Source: Acanthosepion lycidas | Taxonomy: Eukaryota > Mollusca > Cephalopoda > Sepiida > Sepiidae | Reading direction: 5' to 3' | Length of the DNA stretch: 64,000 nt | Assembly: GCA_963932145.1 (NCBI GenBank) | Contig: OZ010582.1 | Location: 20,135,826-20,199,825 of the forward strand | Shown here: positions 10,780 to 20,559 of the stretch, piece by piece | Numbering within the stretch: the stretch's first letter is position 1 | Layout of the letters: every line of letters begins with the position of its first letter | Made by a program: the position numbers and the translations under genes | Notes under the pieces: generated by a model | Seen by the model: only the letters and a program-made list of their open reading frames with translations | Database searches by the model: none | Told to the model about the DNA's origin: nothing

Positions 10780-11480
10780 CAGATATTTATTGCAGCTGAT
10801 CATTTTAACTACTTCACTAAACTACCCAATTTTATGGACATAAACAAGACCAAATCCTTATTAGGAAGATGGTCATAATTTTTTGCCTCATCAGTATATA
10901 TATAAAAATAAATAATATGTAAAAAAGATTAAAACTTGTTTTATTTTAGAAAATCTTCAAGATTGTTATGAATTATAATCAAAGAATACGATTTCCAGAT
11001 TATTAAAATAAATTAGTCATAAAAAAAACTATTTGCAAATACATAAAGGAAATGTTTACAAATGCTCCACATAAGGAATATTGTCTTTTTTGCTCAACAT
11101 TTCAACTTCAATATTTGTCGCAATATAATTTTTCGAGTTGGCATTTTCAATGATGAAACGGCTTAAATCTGCATTATGTAGGTTCGTTTTAATTGATCAA
11201 CATTTACAATTACTTTTAATGAAATGAAGTACACATTTTAAACCACAGTTTAACTTCTTGTTTTATACTACCACTAAAAGATCTTACACCACTTCAGAAT
11301 AGAAAATATTAATATTTTAAAAGAATATAATTGTAGTGTTTACATACAGACGTAGATAAATAAATAATACAAATAAATAAATATATATATTTACGTACCC
11401 ACGTGGATGAAAAGAAAAAACAAAACAAAAACATGACGGGCTAAAATTAGGGAATCGCTCTACTTAGATATGTAGTCACG
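10780..11480. other. No feature recognised
   Basis: AT-rich. A short GACCTTGTGCC-type SINE module follows at 11490-11537 (AAAAAGGTCTTGTGCCACAT). Confidence 0.35.
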
Positions 11481-11489
11481 TTACACTAC

Positions 11490-11537
11490 ACGGACAACCA
11501 CTTTAAAAAGGTCTTGTGCCACATTCAGAACGAATGA
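11490..11537 (+). mobile_element. SINE central-module fragment
   Basis: AAAAAGGTCTTGTGCCACAT matches the module at 20200-20220 and the reverse complement of 5708-5725. The head and tail are not visible. Confidence 0.5.
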
Positions 11538-11949
11538 GTGTTCTGTTATATATCATAACTTCTTGGAGCTCCACATGGCTAACATAACATGGATAGTATT
11601 AAGGTACGAATTAATTTCGGCGCCTTGCTTCCTCTCTATTTTGACACACACACACTTGATGTCAGCGGTATCAAAACAGAGTCTATTTAGTTGCGTTTTG
11701 TTTTCATTGTCCTTTTATATTGCAGATTTCTTTTTTTGTACTTTCTTGCATACAACTGAAATATACCTTAATATCTAGGTATTTTATGGGTTATTTAACT
11801 GACCTACCAATATTTATATAGTGTTAGCTTAAAGTCTTAAGTTTATTTGAAATTATCTTGACCCAGAAGTCCTTCAAACATAGTTAATCAGACACAAAAT
11901 ATTTGGCGACATCTGGATTAAACTGTGTAATTCTTATCAGCGGCCGGTA

Positions 11950-12180
11950 ATGGTTTGGTTTGGTTTATTTTGTTTTACGGCATATCAACCTCAATGGGTT
12001 CCAATGCCGACAACATTTTTTATTACTGTTAATATTTTGTTTTGTCAAAAATCTGTTTCTGGTAATATCTTTCCTTCAAAATTGTATTGCTGTTAATAAT
12101 TTTTTCAAAAAAGTATTGTTGGTATAATAGATAACTATTTGCCCATAGCTGGGACCCTAACAGGTTCTACCACCCTGGAT
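11950..12180 (+). repeat. Interspersed repeat family Q, copy 1
   Basis: It starts TTTGGTTTGGTTTATTTTG, then CGGCATATCAACCTCAATGG. Degenerate ~28-bp units follow (CAAAA..TGTATTGCTG(G/T)TAATAA..TTTT), and it ends ATTTGCCCATAGCTGGGACC. Copies 2 and 3 are at 13985-14275 and 36866-37085. Confidence 0.75.
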
Positions 12181-12254
12181 CAGAGTGGACCTGGGAACAT
12201 CAGCAATTAAGAGGTGGTTCCACGCTCCTCAAAACCTCCTGATCAGAGACCTTG

Positions 12255-12375
12255 CCGCTGGACGTAGTTTATTGTTTTACCCAGGACGCGGATGTAGTTT
12301 ATTGTCTTACCCAGGACGCGGATGTAGTTTATTGTCTTACCCAGGATGCGAGTGTAGTTTAACGTCTTACCCGGT
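12255..12375 (+). repeat. 30-bp tandem repeat, four copies
   Basis: Four units of GTAGTTTATTGTCTTACCCA plus GGACGCGGAT. The period of 30 is divisible by 3, so a frame repeats Cys-Ser-Leu-Leu-Ser-Tyr-Pro-Gly-Arg-Gly. No evidence of expression is visible. Confidence 0.8.
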
Positions 12376-12785
12376 ATTGGAACCTGGCTAAAAAGCTACA
12401 ATTTCAAGCGCTGCTTTACAAAGCAAGTTGGATCTTTTTACTTGGAAATTTATCGCAACACAACATTTCTTTTTGTGTTTTTCTGTTCAGTTCACCATGT
12501 GAAAAGATTTACAAATATAATAAACTTAAAACGAAACAAAAAACGAACAACTAAAATTGGAAACCGCTGTAGAATGACAGTTGATGGGTAAATCATTTGT
12601 AGTGAATTCAATCCTTACTGGTTTTACTGTTATTGTGATTTTGCGCTAAGTCATTTTTTGATTATCGAAACGAGTCAAAGTAAAGAAAGTTGGAACTCAG
12701 CTCAACCATTATGTAAGTAAATAAATGACATTACTTAATTCATAAACTGGAAAACGATGTTAACATTTCTTTTGATTTTTTTCAG

Positions 12786-12905
12786 ATCTTATCGAACATT
12801 CTTTGCAGGCTTCCTTCTCTTCTAGACATTGGAATTCAGATCGACCAAATTTTGTTCCAAAATTGGATCTTTCATTTCTGAACGAAACAGACTCGAACCG
12901 TAGTA
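12786..12905 (+). CDS. Coding exon A with RPNF-VPKLDLSFL repeat
   Basis: The acceptor TTTTTTTCAG ends at 12785 and the donor GTAAGT starts at 12906. The exon is 120 bp, phase 1 on both sides. Codons read Leu-Ile-Glu-His-Ser, later Asp-Arg-Pro-Asn-Phe, then VPKLDLSFL and Asn-Glu-Thr-Asp-Ser. The nonapeptide is identical to those in the exons at 17717 and 19211, while its codons differ only at synonymous positions (GTT/GTC, TTG/CTT/CTA, TCA/TCG/TCT). That indicates purifying selection on the peptide and makes chance very unlikely. Joining to the exon at 17717 gives an Asn codon and no stop. The function is unknown. The repeated short hydrophobic-acidic peptide could be a binding motif. Confidence 0.85.
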
Positions 12906-13216
12906 GTAAGTACGAATGCCAAGAAAAGAAAAAAACTTGAAAATATATAAAATATAGATTATTGATTGATTCCTTTTTTACGGCTTATCAACCCTTTGCA
13001 GATTATTTAAAGCTAGAAAATATTCTACATTGTAAAATCTTTTTTGAGATAATAATGATTTAGTGATACAAGTCTTACTGGGGGAGAAGAGATGGATTCA
13101 TGCCTTTCCCAATGGTATTTGCGTGTAAGTGAATATAACAAACCCGACTGGTATTGTAACCCCGCTGTCTGATTAAAAATTTTGAGCCGTTATTAATTAC
13201 ACCACCCGCACATCCA

Positions 13217-13334
13217 CGCTTACAGAACCTGGTATTCCTAAGTGGTCACCCATCTAGGTACTAACCAGGCTCGACGTTGCTTAATTTTGGTGATCATACG
13301 GTAACCGATGTTTCTACGCTATATGACCGTAATC
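13217..13334 (-). rRNA. 5S rRNA-derived sequence (pseudogene or 5S-headed SINE)
   Basis: Read on the minus strand, the central part is AATTAAGCAACGTCGAGCCT, then GGTTAGTACCTAGATGGGTG and ACCACTTAGGAATACCAGG. This follows animal 5S rRNA along its full ~118 bases, including the internal control region. Scattered substitutions, such as TATATGACC near the 5' end, indicate it is not a functional copy. A second 5S-like unit is at 25759-25876. Confidence 0.85.
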
Positions 13335-13984
13335 AAAACTTAGATTAGTCTGGCATATGGCTAATTGGGGCAGGGATAGAAAGATGGTGCTGCGCCAATA
13401 CTTTAAGCAGAGAAATTCCTTTTGCCTTGAAACTTAGCATTTGATTGATTTCTTTTTTCATGGCTTATCAGTATTTGAAATGGTTTTTTTTTGTTTTATC
13501 TGGGATCGAATACCAATTATTGGTTGCTATGCAAACCTGGAATTAACCCGTAGTGAATGATTCTATTTTTATTATAAGATATGTTCATATCAAAATTTGT
13601 TATAATAATACCTCACAAAAATGTGTCGCTGATTCTGATATTTAATAAGTTCAGTTTAGTTAGGTACAAGGCTCACAGTAAAGGAGCACTCAGTGAAATC
13701 ATGATGCTATTACAAGTAAAATATAATTTTGATATACACCCACAAATATTGTAACTGGTTTGTATATCTTTTATTATTGGATATTTTTTTTACTGTGATG
13801 AGAATATTTATATGATTGAATTTCCAATGTTTTTTATACGTCTGATATTTGTTTAATAAGGGTGTTTAGAAGAACAATTTGAAAATATTATTTGTTGTTT
13901 TCTTACAAATCATTTTTTAACAAATTAAGATTTTATAATTATTCGGTTTTCGCTTTAGCAATAAATGGCACATCGTAGCGAGAA

Positions 13985-14275
13985 TTTTGGTTTGGTTTGG
14001 TTTGTTTTATGGCATATCAACCTCAATGCCGACAAGATTTTCATTGCTGGTAATATTTTTCAAAAATGTATCGCTGGTTATAATGTGTTGCTGGTAATAA
14101 TTTTTTTCTTCAAAATACATTGCTGTTAATAATTTCTTACAAAAATGTATTGCTGGTATTAAAACCTATTTTTACACTTTCATAGCGTTTCCATTAAAAC
14201 ATCAGCACACTTTCTTACAAAAAACAGTTTGGAGGTTAACTATTTGCCCATTGCTGGGACCCAGCCGACAGGCAA
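13985..14275 (+). repeat. Interspersed repeat family Q, copy 2
   Basis: TTTGGTTTGGTTTGTTTTAT, GGCATATCAACCTCAATG, then repeated TGTATTGCTGGTAATAA-like units, ending ATTTGCCCATTGCTGGGACC as in copy 1. Confidence 0.75.
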
Positions 14276-14984
14276 CGAGAATTTTGTTATGCCAATGTAG
14301 TTGCAATGAAGCATTCAAGAATAAGGCTTTTTTCCAAGTTTAAACTTTAACTTAATAGAAATAATTTAGTGAGTATAAAAAACGTTGGGTTGCTTGGAAT
14401 GTAATGTTGCATTTTTTTAGACTGAAAAAAAAATCGTTCATCTTGTTAAACTTGATATTAAGAACTTAGTCATCGCTATAAAGCCATTGTGAAACTAATA
14501 CTTTTACTTCTTGTTGAACGAAAGAAATTATGTTAATATTTAAATCATATCTGAATCCCATAATATTTTTGGGAGCATTCGATGGAATAAACTTCATTTA
14601 TTACAAACGTTTAGAATAAGGCAAGAGAACAAGAGAAGATCAGTAACTGGAAGAGAAAATAGCGACATAATAAAGATGTCGACGTTACAGACTACTTCAA
14701 AGATTGGGAAGGAATTCTCTATCAACACTGGAGAGAGTAATAGCAGTTACTGGACACGAGAAAACTATTTTCTACAGAGATTATTTCTGTAAAAACACAA
14801 TGAATATAAAACTAAACAAATTTTATGAACAGAAACATTGCTTATATAGCGAGTTTTAAAATTGACAGTAAAAATAAATAACACAGTTGAAGTATTTAGT
14901 AAAATATGTTTTTAAAAATTGCTATGTAAATTAAATGGATATGTTAATATTGCTAACGCATATATATAAATAAATAAATAAATA

Positions 14985-15088
14985 AATAATAAGAAAGAAC
15001 AGTAAGATATATAATCCGGTGTTCTTATTGATATTTTTATTTTTACAAAACAGTGCTCAATGTAAATGTACAGAGCATAAATATTATA
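14985..15088 (+). repeat. ~100-bp direct repeat, copy 1
   Basis: AGTAAGATATATAATCCGGT then GTTCTTATTGATATTTTTAT. It is nearly identical to 16193-16292, 1.2 kb downstream in the same orientation. These could be terminal repeats of one element or two dispersed copies. Confidence 0.8.
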
Positions 15089-15107
15089 AATTAACTGATT
15101 GAAAATA

Positions 15108-15232
15108 TAGTTTCTTTGCTACACAGGAATTACCATGTTTCAAAAACCGAAGCTAAAAATTTCAAATTTAATTTTCGGTTTTTGAAACATGGTAATTCCT
15201 GTGTAGCGAAGAAACCATATTTTAAATCAGTT
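15108..15232. mobile_element. Foldback repeat of family P
   Basis: TACACAGGAATTACCATGTT at 15120 and its inverse AACATGGTAATTCCTGTGTA at 15187 make a ~44-bp-arm foldback around AAATTTCAAATTTAATTTTC. The right arm continues into AACCATATTTTAAATCAGTT and directly into (TA)n. Related single arms occur at 17430-17500, 38976-39040 and 53910-53975. Confidence 0.75.
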
Positions 15233-15234
15233 AA

Positions 15235-15238
<4 letters not shown>

Positions 15239-15292
<54 letters not shown>
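15239..15292. repeat. (TA)n microsatellite
   Basis: Abuts family P on the left and a tRNA-like SINE head on the right. Confidence 0.98.
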
Positions 15293-15295
<3 letters not shown>

Positions 15296-15400
15296 TGCCA
15301 CTTCGGTGTGGTGTAATGGTTAATAAGCTGGTCTCGCTATAACAATTATGACTGAATACTGAATTCTCATCCTCACTGCATGCATCGTACATTCGCGACT
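15293..15400 (+). mobile_element. tRNA-like SINE head
   Basis: GTGTGGTGTAATGGTTAATAAGCTGGTCTCGC is an A-box-type head close to the minus-strand head at 5785-5815. A decayed B-box (GAATTCTCATCCTCACTG) follows. Confidence 0.55.
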
Positions 15401-15690
15401 AATGGCAGATTCACTTATTTATATAAAATTGGACACAAGGACACACCAGAATTAACGGTAAAAAAACAAATGAAAACTACAGATAAAAAGTTCATTTTCT
15501 ACATATACAATCATTCACTCTTGTAATAGGCAGAATTTTTTTTTTCTCCCAAAAATTTTTTTCTCCTGATAATGGCCATGCTGGCTGAAATTAGTCGAGG
15601 AACTTAATTGAAATAATAAAACAAAAAATATTAATATACAACCCAATGTGTCTGAAAATTTAATTTTTTTAAATATTTTTTATTGTTCAA

Positions 15691-15693
<3 letters not shown>

Positions 15694-15735
<42 letters not shown>
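15694..15735. repeat. (TA)n microsatellite
   Basis: Uninterrupted TA dinucleotides. Confidence 0.97.
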
Positions 15736-15738
<3 letters not shown>

Positions 15739-15842
15739 GTTGTTCATATCCATACAACTGAATGTCAACTCTATCACTGATATTAAGCACTTTCCAATAA
15801 GTACCGCGCATATATAATATATAGAGAAATTATATATATATA

Positions 15843-16048
15843 AATATGTAATGAAAAACAAACCACTTTAATGTACCATTACGATAATTTATTTCACCTA
15901 AATCCTTTTTTAAGGATTCAGGATCATCAGGTAAATCTTCCAACTTGTTGGAAGATTTACCTGATGATCCTGAATCCTTAAAAAAGGATTTAGGTGAAAT
16001 AAATTATCGTAATGGTACATTAAAGTGGTTTGTTTTTAATTACATATT
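15843..16048. mobile_element. 206-bp near-perfect palindrome (foldback MITE)
   Basis: Arms of about 102 bases, from ATATGTAATGAAAAACAAAC to its complement ending ATTACATAT, meet at CCAAC-TT-GTTGG with only one or two mismatches. It lies among (TA)n arrays and has no coding capacity. Confidence 0.9.
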
Positions 16049-16130
16049 AGCTCTGTCCTAACATTGAGCTCTCAGGATTTCATCCTCTTTGGATTTACCA
16101 ATTCGGTTTACCAAGTTCCTCATAACTTAA

Positions 16131-16134
<4 letters not shown>

Positions 16135-16188
<54 letters not shown>
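16135..16188. repeat. (TA)n microsatellite
   Basis: Uninterrupted TA dinucleotides. Confidence 0.97.
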
Positions 16189-16192
<4 letters not shown>

Positions 16193-16195
<3 letters not shown>

Positions 16196-16292
16196 AAGAA
16201 AGAGCAGTAAGATATATAATCCGGTGTTCTTATAGATATTTTTATTTTTACAAAATAGTGCTCAATGTAAATTTACAGAGCATTAATATTTT
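16193..16292 (+). repeat. ~100-bp direct repeat, copy 2
   Basis: AGTAAGATATATAATCCGGT.. GCTCAATGTAAATTTACAGA; pairs with 14985-15088. Confidence 0.8.
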
Positions 16293-16302
16293 ATCTAGAC
16301 TA

Positions 16303-17292
16303 TCTATTTTGCTAGACTAGGGGTGTCAGTATGTTCAATATGTTTATATTTTAATGTATCAGTTATTGTTACGTTTTGGTAGTGGGTAGGGATGTATTTT
16401 TCAATGAAATCTAACATCCGTTAAAAGCGTGTCGTCTGGATTTTTTTTTGATTTTTTGATTTTATTTTATTTTTTTTTTTATTAACGGCTAAAATTCTAA
16501 CGGCATTTTTTTCCTTCATATATTTAAAGATTTTTGGGAGGTGTCTACGTCAGATTAATACTTTTTATTTAACTACGATTTGAAATATTTTTACTTTTAA
16601 TTTTTAATATACTATATTTCTATCAAGAACAATTAAATGTAATTAGAATCCCTTACAGTTTGTAGAATTATTATCACATCAAGTTTTTTAAATTTTATTC
16701 TTGAATATTATTCAAGTAAAATTTCCATTTCTCTGATTAAGTAAACTTTAGTTATTTATTTAATTACGAATTAAAAGGCATTTTAGGTTAGAATTCATTT
16801 TAATTAACTATAATTTTAATTACAACTTTAAAATATTTTCATTTTTTTTTTTTTAATTGAAGTAAATGTATTAGGCCGGGGCAGAAAATAATGACGCAAT
16901 AACGCCGCTCCTTGGCGTTAAAAAATACGTCAAAAACCGACAACACTACGCCACCATCTCTACATCAACTCAATATTTGAATTACTATCAATAAGTAAAA
17001 TTATTTTTCTATATTAAATATGTTTGTATTACTATTTTTAAAATTTTATATTTAAATATTTTTATTTTTATTTTTATTTTTTATTTTTTTTTATGGCCAA
17101 AATACCTAATTCATTTCACTGATTTAGTAAACTTAATTTATTTATTTAATCTTAATTTAAATTTAAAAGAAGTTTAGGTTAGAATTCATTTTAATTAACT
17201 ACAATTATAATTACCAAAACGTAACAATAACTGATACATTAAAATATAAACATATTGAACATACTGACACCCCTAGTCTAGCAAAATAGATT
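16303..17292. mobile_element. ~990-bp element with ~80-bp terminal inverted repeats
   Basis: The left end CTATTTTGCTAGACTAGGGG..TGTTACGTTTTGGTA is repeated inverted at 17213-17292, nearly perfectly. An internal direct repeat GGTTAGAATTCATTTTAATT lies at about 16787 and 17177. The interior is AT-rich, has no ORF and contains a decayed 102-bp MITE at 16871. The internal TAGGGGTGTCA resembles hAT ends, but no 8-bp target duplication was found. Confidence 0.8.
16871..16973 (+). mobile_element. MADE1-like MITE, diverged copy 1
   Basis: TTAGGCCGGGGCAGAAAATA..ATGACGCAATAACG aligns base for base with the MITEs at 45648 and 52901. The length is about 103 and the right end ACATCAACTCAA is decayed. Confidence 0.7.
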
Positions 17293-17498
17293 TATCTGTA
17301 ACCTTGGAAACATGAATTTTGTTTTAGCTGTGTATTTAAAACCCTGTAATTTTTAAAGTTACTCCAAAATTCGCTTGAGGATGAAATGGAAGTGATGTCT
17401 TTAATTTAAGTACAAAATTAAATTAGGGGCTTTTAGCTTCCATTTTTGAAACATGGTTGGAACTGTGTAGCGAAAAACCATATTTTAAGTCTATTAAC

Positions 17499-17500
<2 letters not shown>
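17293..17500 (-). mobile_element. Family P repeat with flanking unique arm
   Basis: ACTCCAAAATTCGCTTGAGG..ATGAAATGGAA and GCTTTTAGCTTCCATTTTTGAAACATGG..GTGTAGCGAAAAACCATA form the reverse complement of 38976-39180. It joins (TA)n directly at 17504. Confidence 0.7.

Positions 17501-17503
<3 letters not shown>

Positions 17504-17553
<50 letters not shown>
17504..17553. repeat. (TA)n microsatellite
   Basis: Abuts the family P repeat. Confidence 0.98.
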
Positions 17554-17556
<3 letters not shown>

Positions 17557-17716
17557 CCTCCGATTCCTCATTTCCTTACAAAATATGTAATCTTTTATTT
17601 GAGAGCCCCTGTGTCTGCAATATGATTTTGTAACTGTCAGAAAATTTGACGACGCTTTTTGTTGTTTGGATATTTCGACAGAAATTGCAACGTTATTCTC
17701 ATTTTATTTTCTGTAG

Positions 17717-17857
17717 ACCAGAACTCTCAATCACCACACCACTCTTTGGCTATCCTCACAGTTTATCAAAGTCCGTGCGAAGAACCAACCCGCCCTGATT
17801 TCGTCCCAAAACTTGATCTCTCGTTTCTCAGTGATTCTAATAACAGCGAAGACAACA
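17717..17857 (+). CDS. Coding exon B with RPDF-VPKLDLSFL repeat
   Basis: The acceptor ATTTTCTGTAG ends at 17716 and the donor GTAAGG starts at 17858. The exon is 141 bp, phase 1/1, 47 codons. The peptide runs Gln-Asn-Ser-Gln-Ser-Pro-His-His-Ser, a Cys-Glu-Glu-Pro-Thr stretch, then Arg-Pro-Asp-Phe, VPKLDLSFL and Ser-Asp-Ser-Asn-Asn-Ser-Glu-Asp. It has the same length as exon C at 19211 and shares its C-terminal half. The split codon with exon C is AAT (Asn). The acidic Ser/Asn tail after the motif is shared in character with exon A. No family is recognised. Confidence 0.88.
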
Positions 17858-17877
17858 GTAAGGTTTTTTAATACTTT

Positions 17878-18260
17878 TCTTTTTAATCGGTTTCTCCTTA
17901 TGTAAGGCAGTAAAGCCACTAAGACACAAGAGGTTACTGGGTGCGGAAGGATTAGGAAAATAAATATTAATAATGAGCGGGAAGAGAAAAGAATAATCAG
18001 GAGAACAATTGATAGAGATTGATATTGCATTTAATTTTTTGCAGAGAAGGAAGGGAGTTCCACAAGTGAGAAGTGCGAGAAAAGAAACTGTTAGCATAGA
18101 ACTTACAGCTTCATCTAGCCAGTTCAACTGTAAATTGATGAGATCTTGATGCCAGTCTAGTACTGCGCTTAAATTCATAAAGTATAGGTACCATAGCGAA
18201 GAGCTCATCTGAACAATTATCATGAAACTATTTATTGAAAAGACACAGAGAAGCAACCTT
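17878..18260 (-). mobile_element. LINE family C, 3' end
   Basis: It is about 360 bp homologous to 32745-33130, both minus. The minus-strand translation carries a decayed Val-Pro-Xaa-Leu-Tyr-Glu-Phe-Lys and Trp-Asn-Ser-Leu-Pro region, the C-terminus of a jockey-like LINE. The 3' end lies just inside the intron, only about 20 bases after the exon B donor. Confidence 0.7.
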
Positions 18261-18568
18261 ATGTCGGTGGGAAAGTCACAGAAATCGCTTATTAGCTAAT
18301 CATAAAGTCGAAAATATAAAACAAACGACCATGCAATCTGTCTTGTTACAGTTTATTGTTAATTGTCTAATATTCTCTGTTTTCTTTCTGAATCTGGCAT
18401 CAACAAAATGTCTGCATAGCGTACGCTTTTAAAGTTTATGTCCGCTAGTTATCAACCCTGGTTGTTTTTCTAGTTTTCTCAGAACTGTGTCGCTGTATGG
18501 CGATAAAACAACTTGTTATCTTTTCTAATTTTGTTTATTTGCTAATCTTTTTCTTTATCCGCTTGCAG

Positions 18569-18630
18569 GCCGCTCGTTCCCTGTAGAGATGACGAATTGC
18601 TTGAATAACTTTTCCATGTCAATCAAGCTT
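18569..18630 (+). pseudogene. Partial relative of exon C (exon X)
   Basis: A strong acceptor TTTATCCGCTTGCAG ends at 18568. Phase-1 reading gives Arg-Ser-Phe-Pro-Val-Glu-Met-Thr-Asn-Cys-Leu, which parallels Val-Tyr-Ser-Pro-Asp-Glu-Ile-Thr-Asn-Cys-Phe in exon C at 19211. The VPKLDLSFL half is missing, although the frame stays open to a stop near 18690. It is either a decayed duplicate exon or an alternative terminal exon. The end given is approximate. Confidence 0.5.
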
Positions 18631-19210
18631 TCCTTATATTTCAAGAAGCTCCTCATATCATACCCTATCAAAAAACTTTATGTAATCTCATAAAAATAGG
18701 TATAGATCTTAAATACGCGTTTGCCCATGCAATTAAAATACCGGCACATTTTACTAATTATACATATAATATCTCTATTCTGTTATTACAAGGTTTTTAC
18801 ACATTCGTCCTTGAAAATATAAATGTAAATATAAATAAATCGCCATTGCAAGGACGATGACTCTAGTAGAGCTAAAAAAACTTACAAAGAAAAACAATTA
18901 CAAGTATTCTCATATATTATGTCATAAGCTGTTACAAATTCACGAATGGTTAGCCCAAGAACTGTTTTTTTTTAAATTTTGGTTTGAAATCAAACTTTTG
19001 TTAGTCAAAATAGGTTGCTGAAAGAACAAATACAATCTTTCAACTTTTCAGTTTATTGCTAAACTGATTAATTAACTTACAAATAAAGAAATTTTCGGCA
19101 ATTTTTCCAAAATGAAAAAATGTTTTGTCAATGAAATTAATTTAAAATAATACGATGACTTTCTTTGTTCCTAAAATAAGCTAATGTTTCTTTTACTATT
19201 CTTCAAACAG

Positions 19211-19351
19211 ATGGCAGTGTATATTCACCTGATGAAATTACGAACTGCTTCATAATTCACCAGAAACAATTGATTGAACCTGTCCGACCAAAAAATGTCC
19301 CTAAACTAGATCTTTCTTTTCTTTGTGATTCAGTCGACAGGAAAATGAACG
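19211..19351 (+). CDS. Coding exon C with RPKN-VPKLDLSFL repeat
   Basis: The acceptor TTCTTCAAACAG ends at 19210 and the donor GTAATT starts at 19352. The exon is 141 bp, phase 1/1, 47 codons. The peptide starts Gly-Ser-Val-Tyr-Ser-Pro-Asp-Glu-Ile-Thr-Asn-Cys, continues His-Gln-Lys-Gln, then Glu-Pro-Val-Arg-Pro-Lys-Asn, VPKLDLSFL, Cys-Asp-Ser-Val-Asp. Length, phase and motif position match exon B at 17717 exactly. Joining to the exon at 25154 makes a Gly codon. This is strong evidence for tandem exon duplication in a real gene of unknown function. Confidence 0.88.
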
Positions 19352-19739
19352 GTAATTATACTATTTTTGAAATGATATTCTAACCGATTACCACCGCTCA
19401 CAAAAAAGCAAATCTTAGTTCAAAGTATGTTCTCAGGTCTGAACAGAAAGCACGTTGTTTGCAATATCTTCTACGTTTCTAGTTGTTATTGGAGGTTATA
19501 ATTCTTTATAGCCATTTTCAGCTGCTATTCTAAGGTAAAATTGTGAAAGTTTCTCTTTCACCACAGTTGATTGCGAATTACCACACTGAGATCGGAAAAA
19601 GCAATTCAAAGTCTGATCTCAGAGCAATAAATTCAGAAATTCTCTTGTGAGCGAAATATATAGACATTCTATTTAATTAAAAGAAATGACGGCTTAGGCA
19701 CTTTTCTGCTCGGGTAGGATTTTATAATTTCTCAGTTGC

Positions 19740-20030
19740 GTCACTAGAGTCTTCGGGCAGAGTGCAACTCAGTTGTGGCTCTGTCTGCAGACAGAGACGC
19801 AGCTGAGGGAAATAAATACTGTGAGGTGCTCACTCCCGAGCAACAGCTGCCCGATACTGCGCCCGGGGCTGGGTATTTTTGTCCTTGGTTTGGATGTATG
19901 CGCTCGGGTTCCCCACGTTAAACCCGACCTTGTGTTAGATCCCGTCTCGGTGGGGAGACAAGGGTAAATACCTGCTTTTCCGCTCAGCAGCTGTATAACT
20001 GTTATAGTGGAACACACCTATCCTATAGTT
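19740..20030 (+). mobile_element. SINE-like repeat, GC-richer
   Basis: GGGCAGAGTGCAACTCAG..GTTAAACCCGACCTTGTGTTAGATCCCG is a decayed version of the cephalopod-type SINE module. The 82-codon minus and 64-codon plus frames are incidental. Confidence 0.5.
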
Positions 20031-20089
20031 AATAGACTCTCCCACCTATAATAAGTAGGAATAGTAGGAATCGGCAGTGAGTTGGTCAG

Positions 20090-20340
20090 TCTGTCGACTG
20101 GCTGATCGGTTGAACTCTCTGCCTTCTGGTGGGGAGGTAAACCGACCGTGAACCCGTTTATACGGGTTCAATGGGCATATTTTTCGGAGATCCCACGTTA
20201 AAAAGGCCTTGTGCCACATGACACCCTCGTGGGGGGTGATGAATATCGTTGGTCAGTCAGTCGATGTCCGACGACCGTTAGTCGGATATTAAAGTATCAG
20301 CCACCCCAACTAGATTACTGCGTCATTACCTATTATATCA
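20090..20340 (+). mobile_element. SINE with GGCCTTGTGCCACAT module
   Basis: GTTGAACTCTCTGCCTTCTG..ACCCGTTTATACGGGTTCAA..AAAAAGGCCTTGTGCCACAT..CTCGTGGGGGGTGATGAATA parallels 37180-37400 element by element. Confidence 0.7.
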
Positions 20341-20559
20341 AGTTCCTAACGTTTTGTACGTCGAACCTATTTTAGGACCGACTTAGTACAAATACAAGCC
20401 TCCACTGTGAAACCACTACATAACAATAACCAACTATTCCTAATCTATGGTTAAAGGACCATTGTGAAGAATATCTCAGTATATATATTTTAAAGAATTA
20501 ATGGATTTTCTTTTTTATTTATTTATTTTTTATTTTTTTTATTAATTCAAACATTATTT

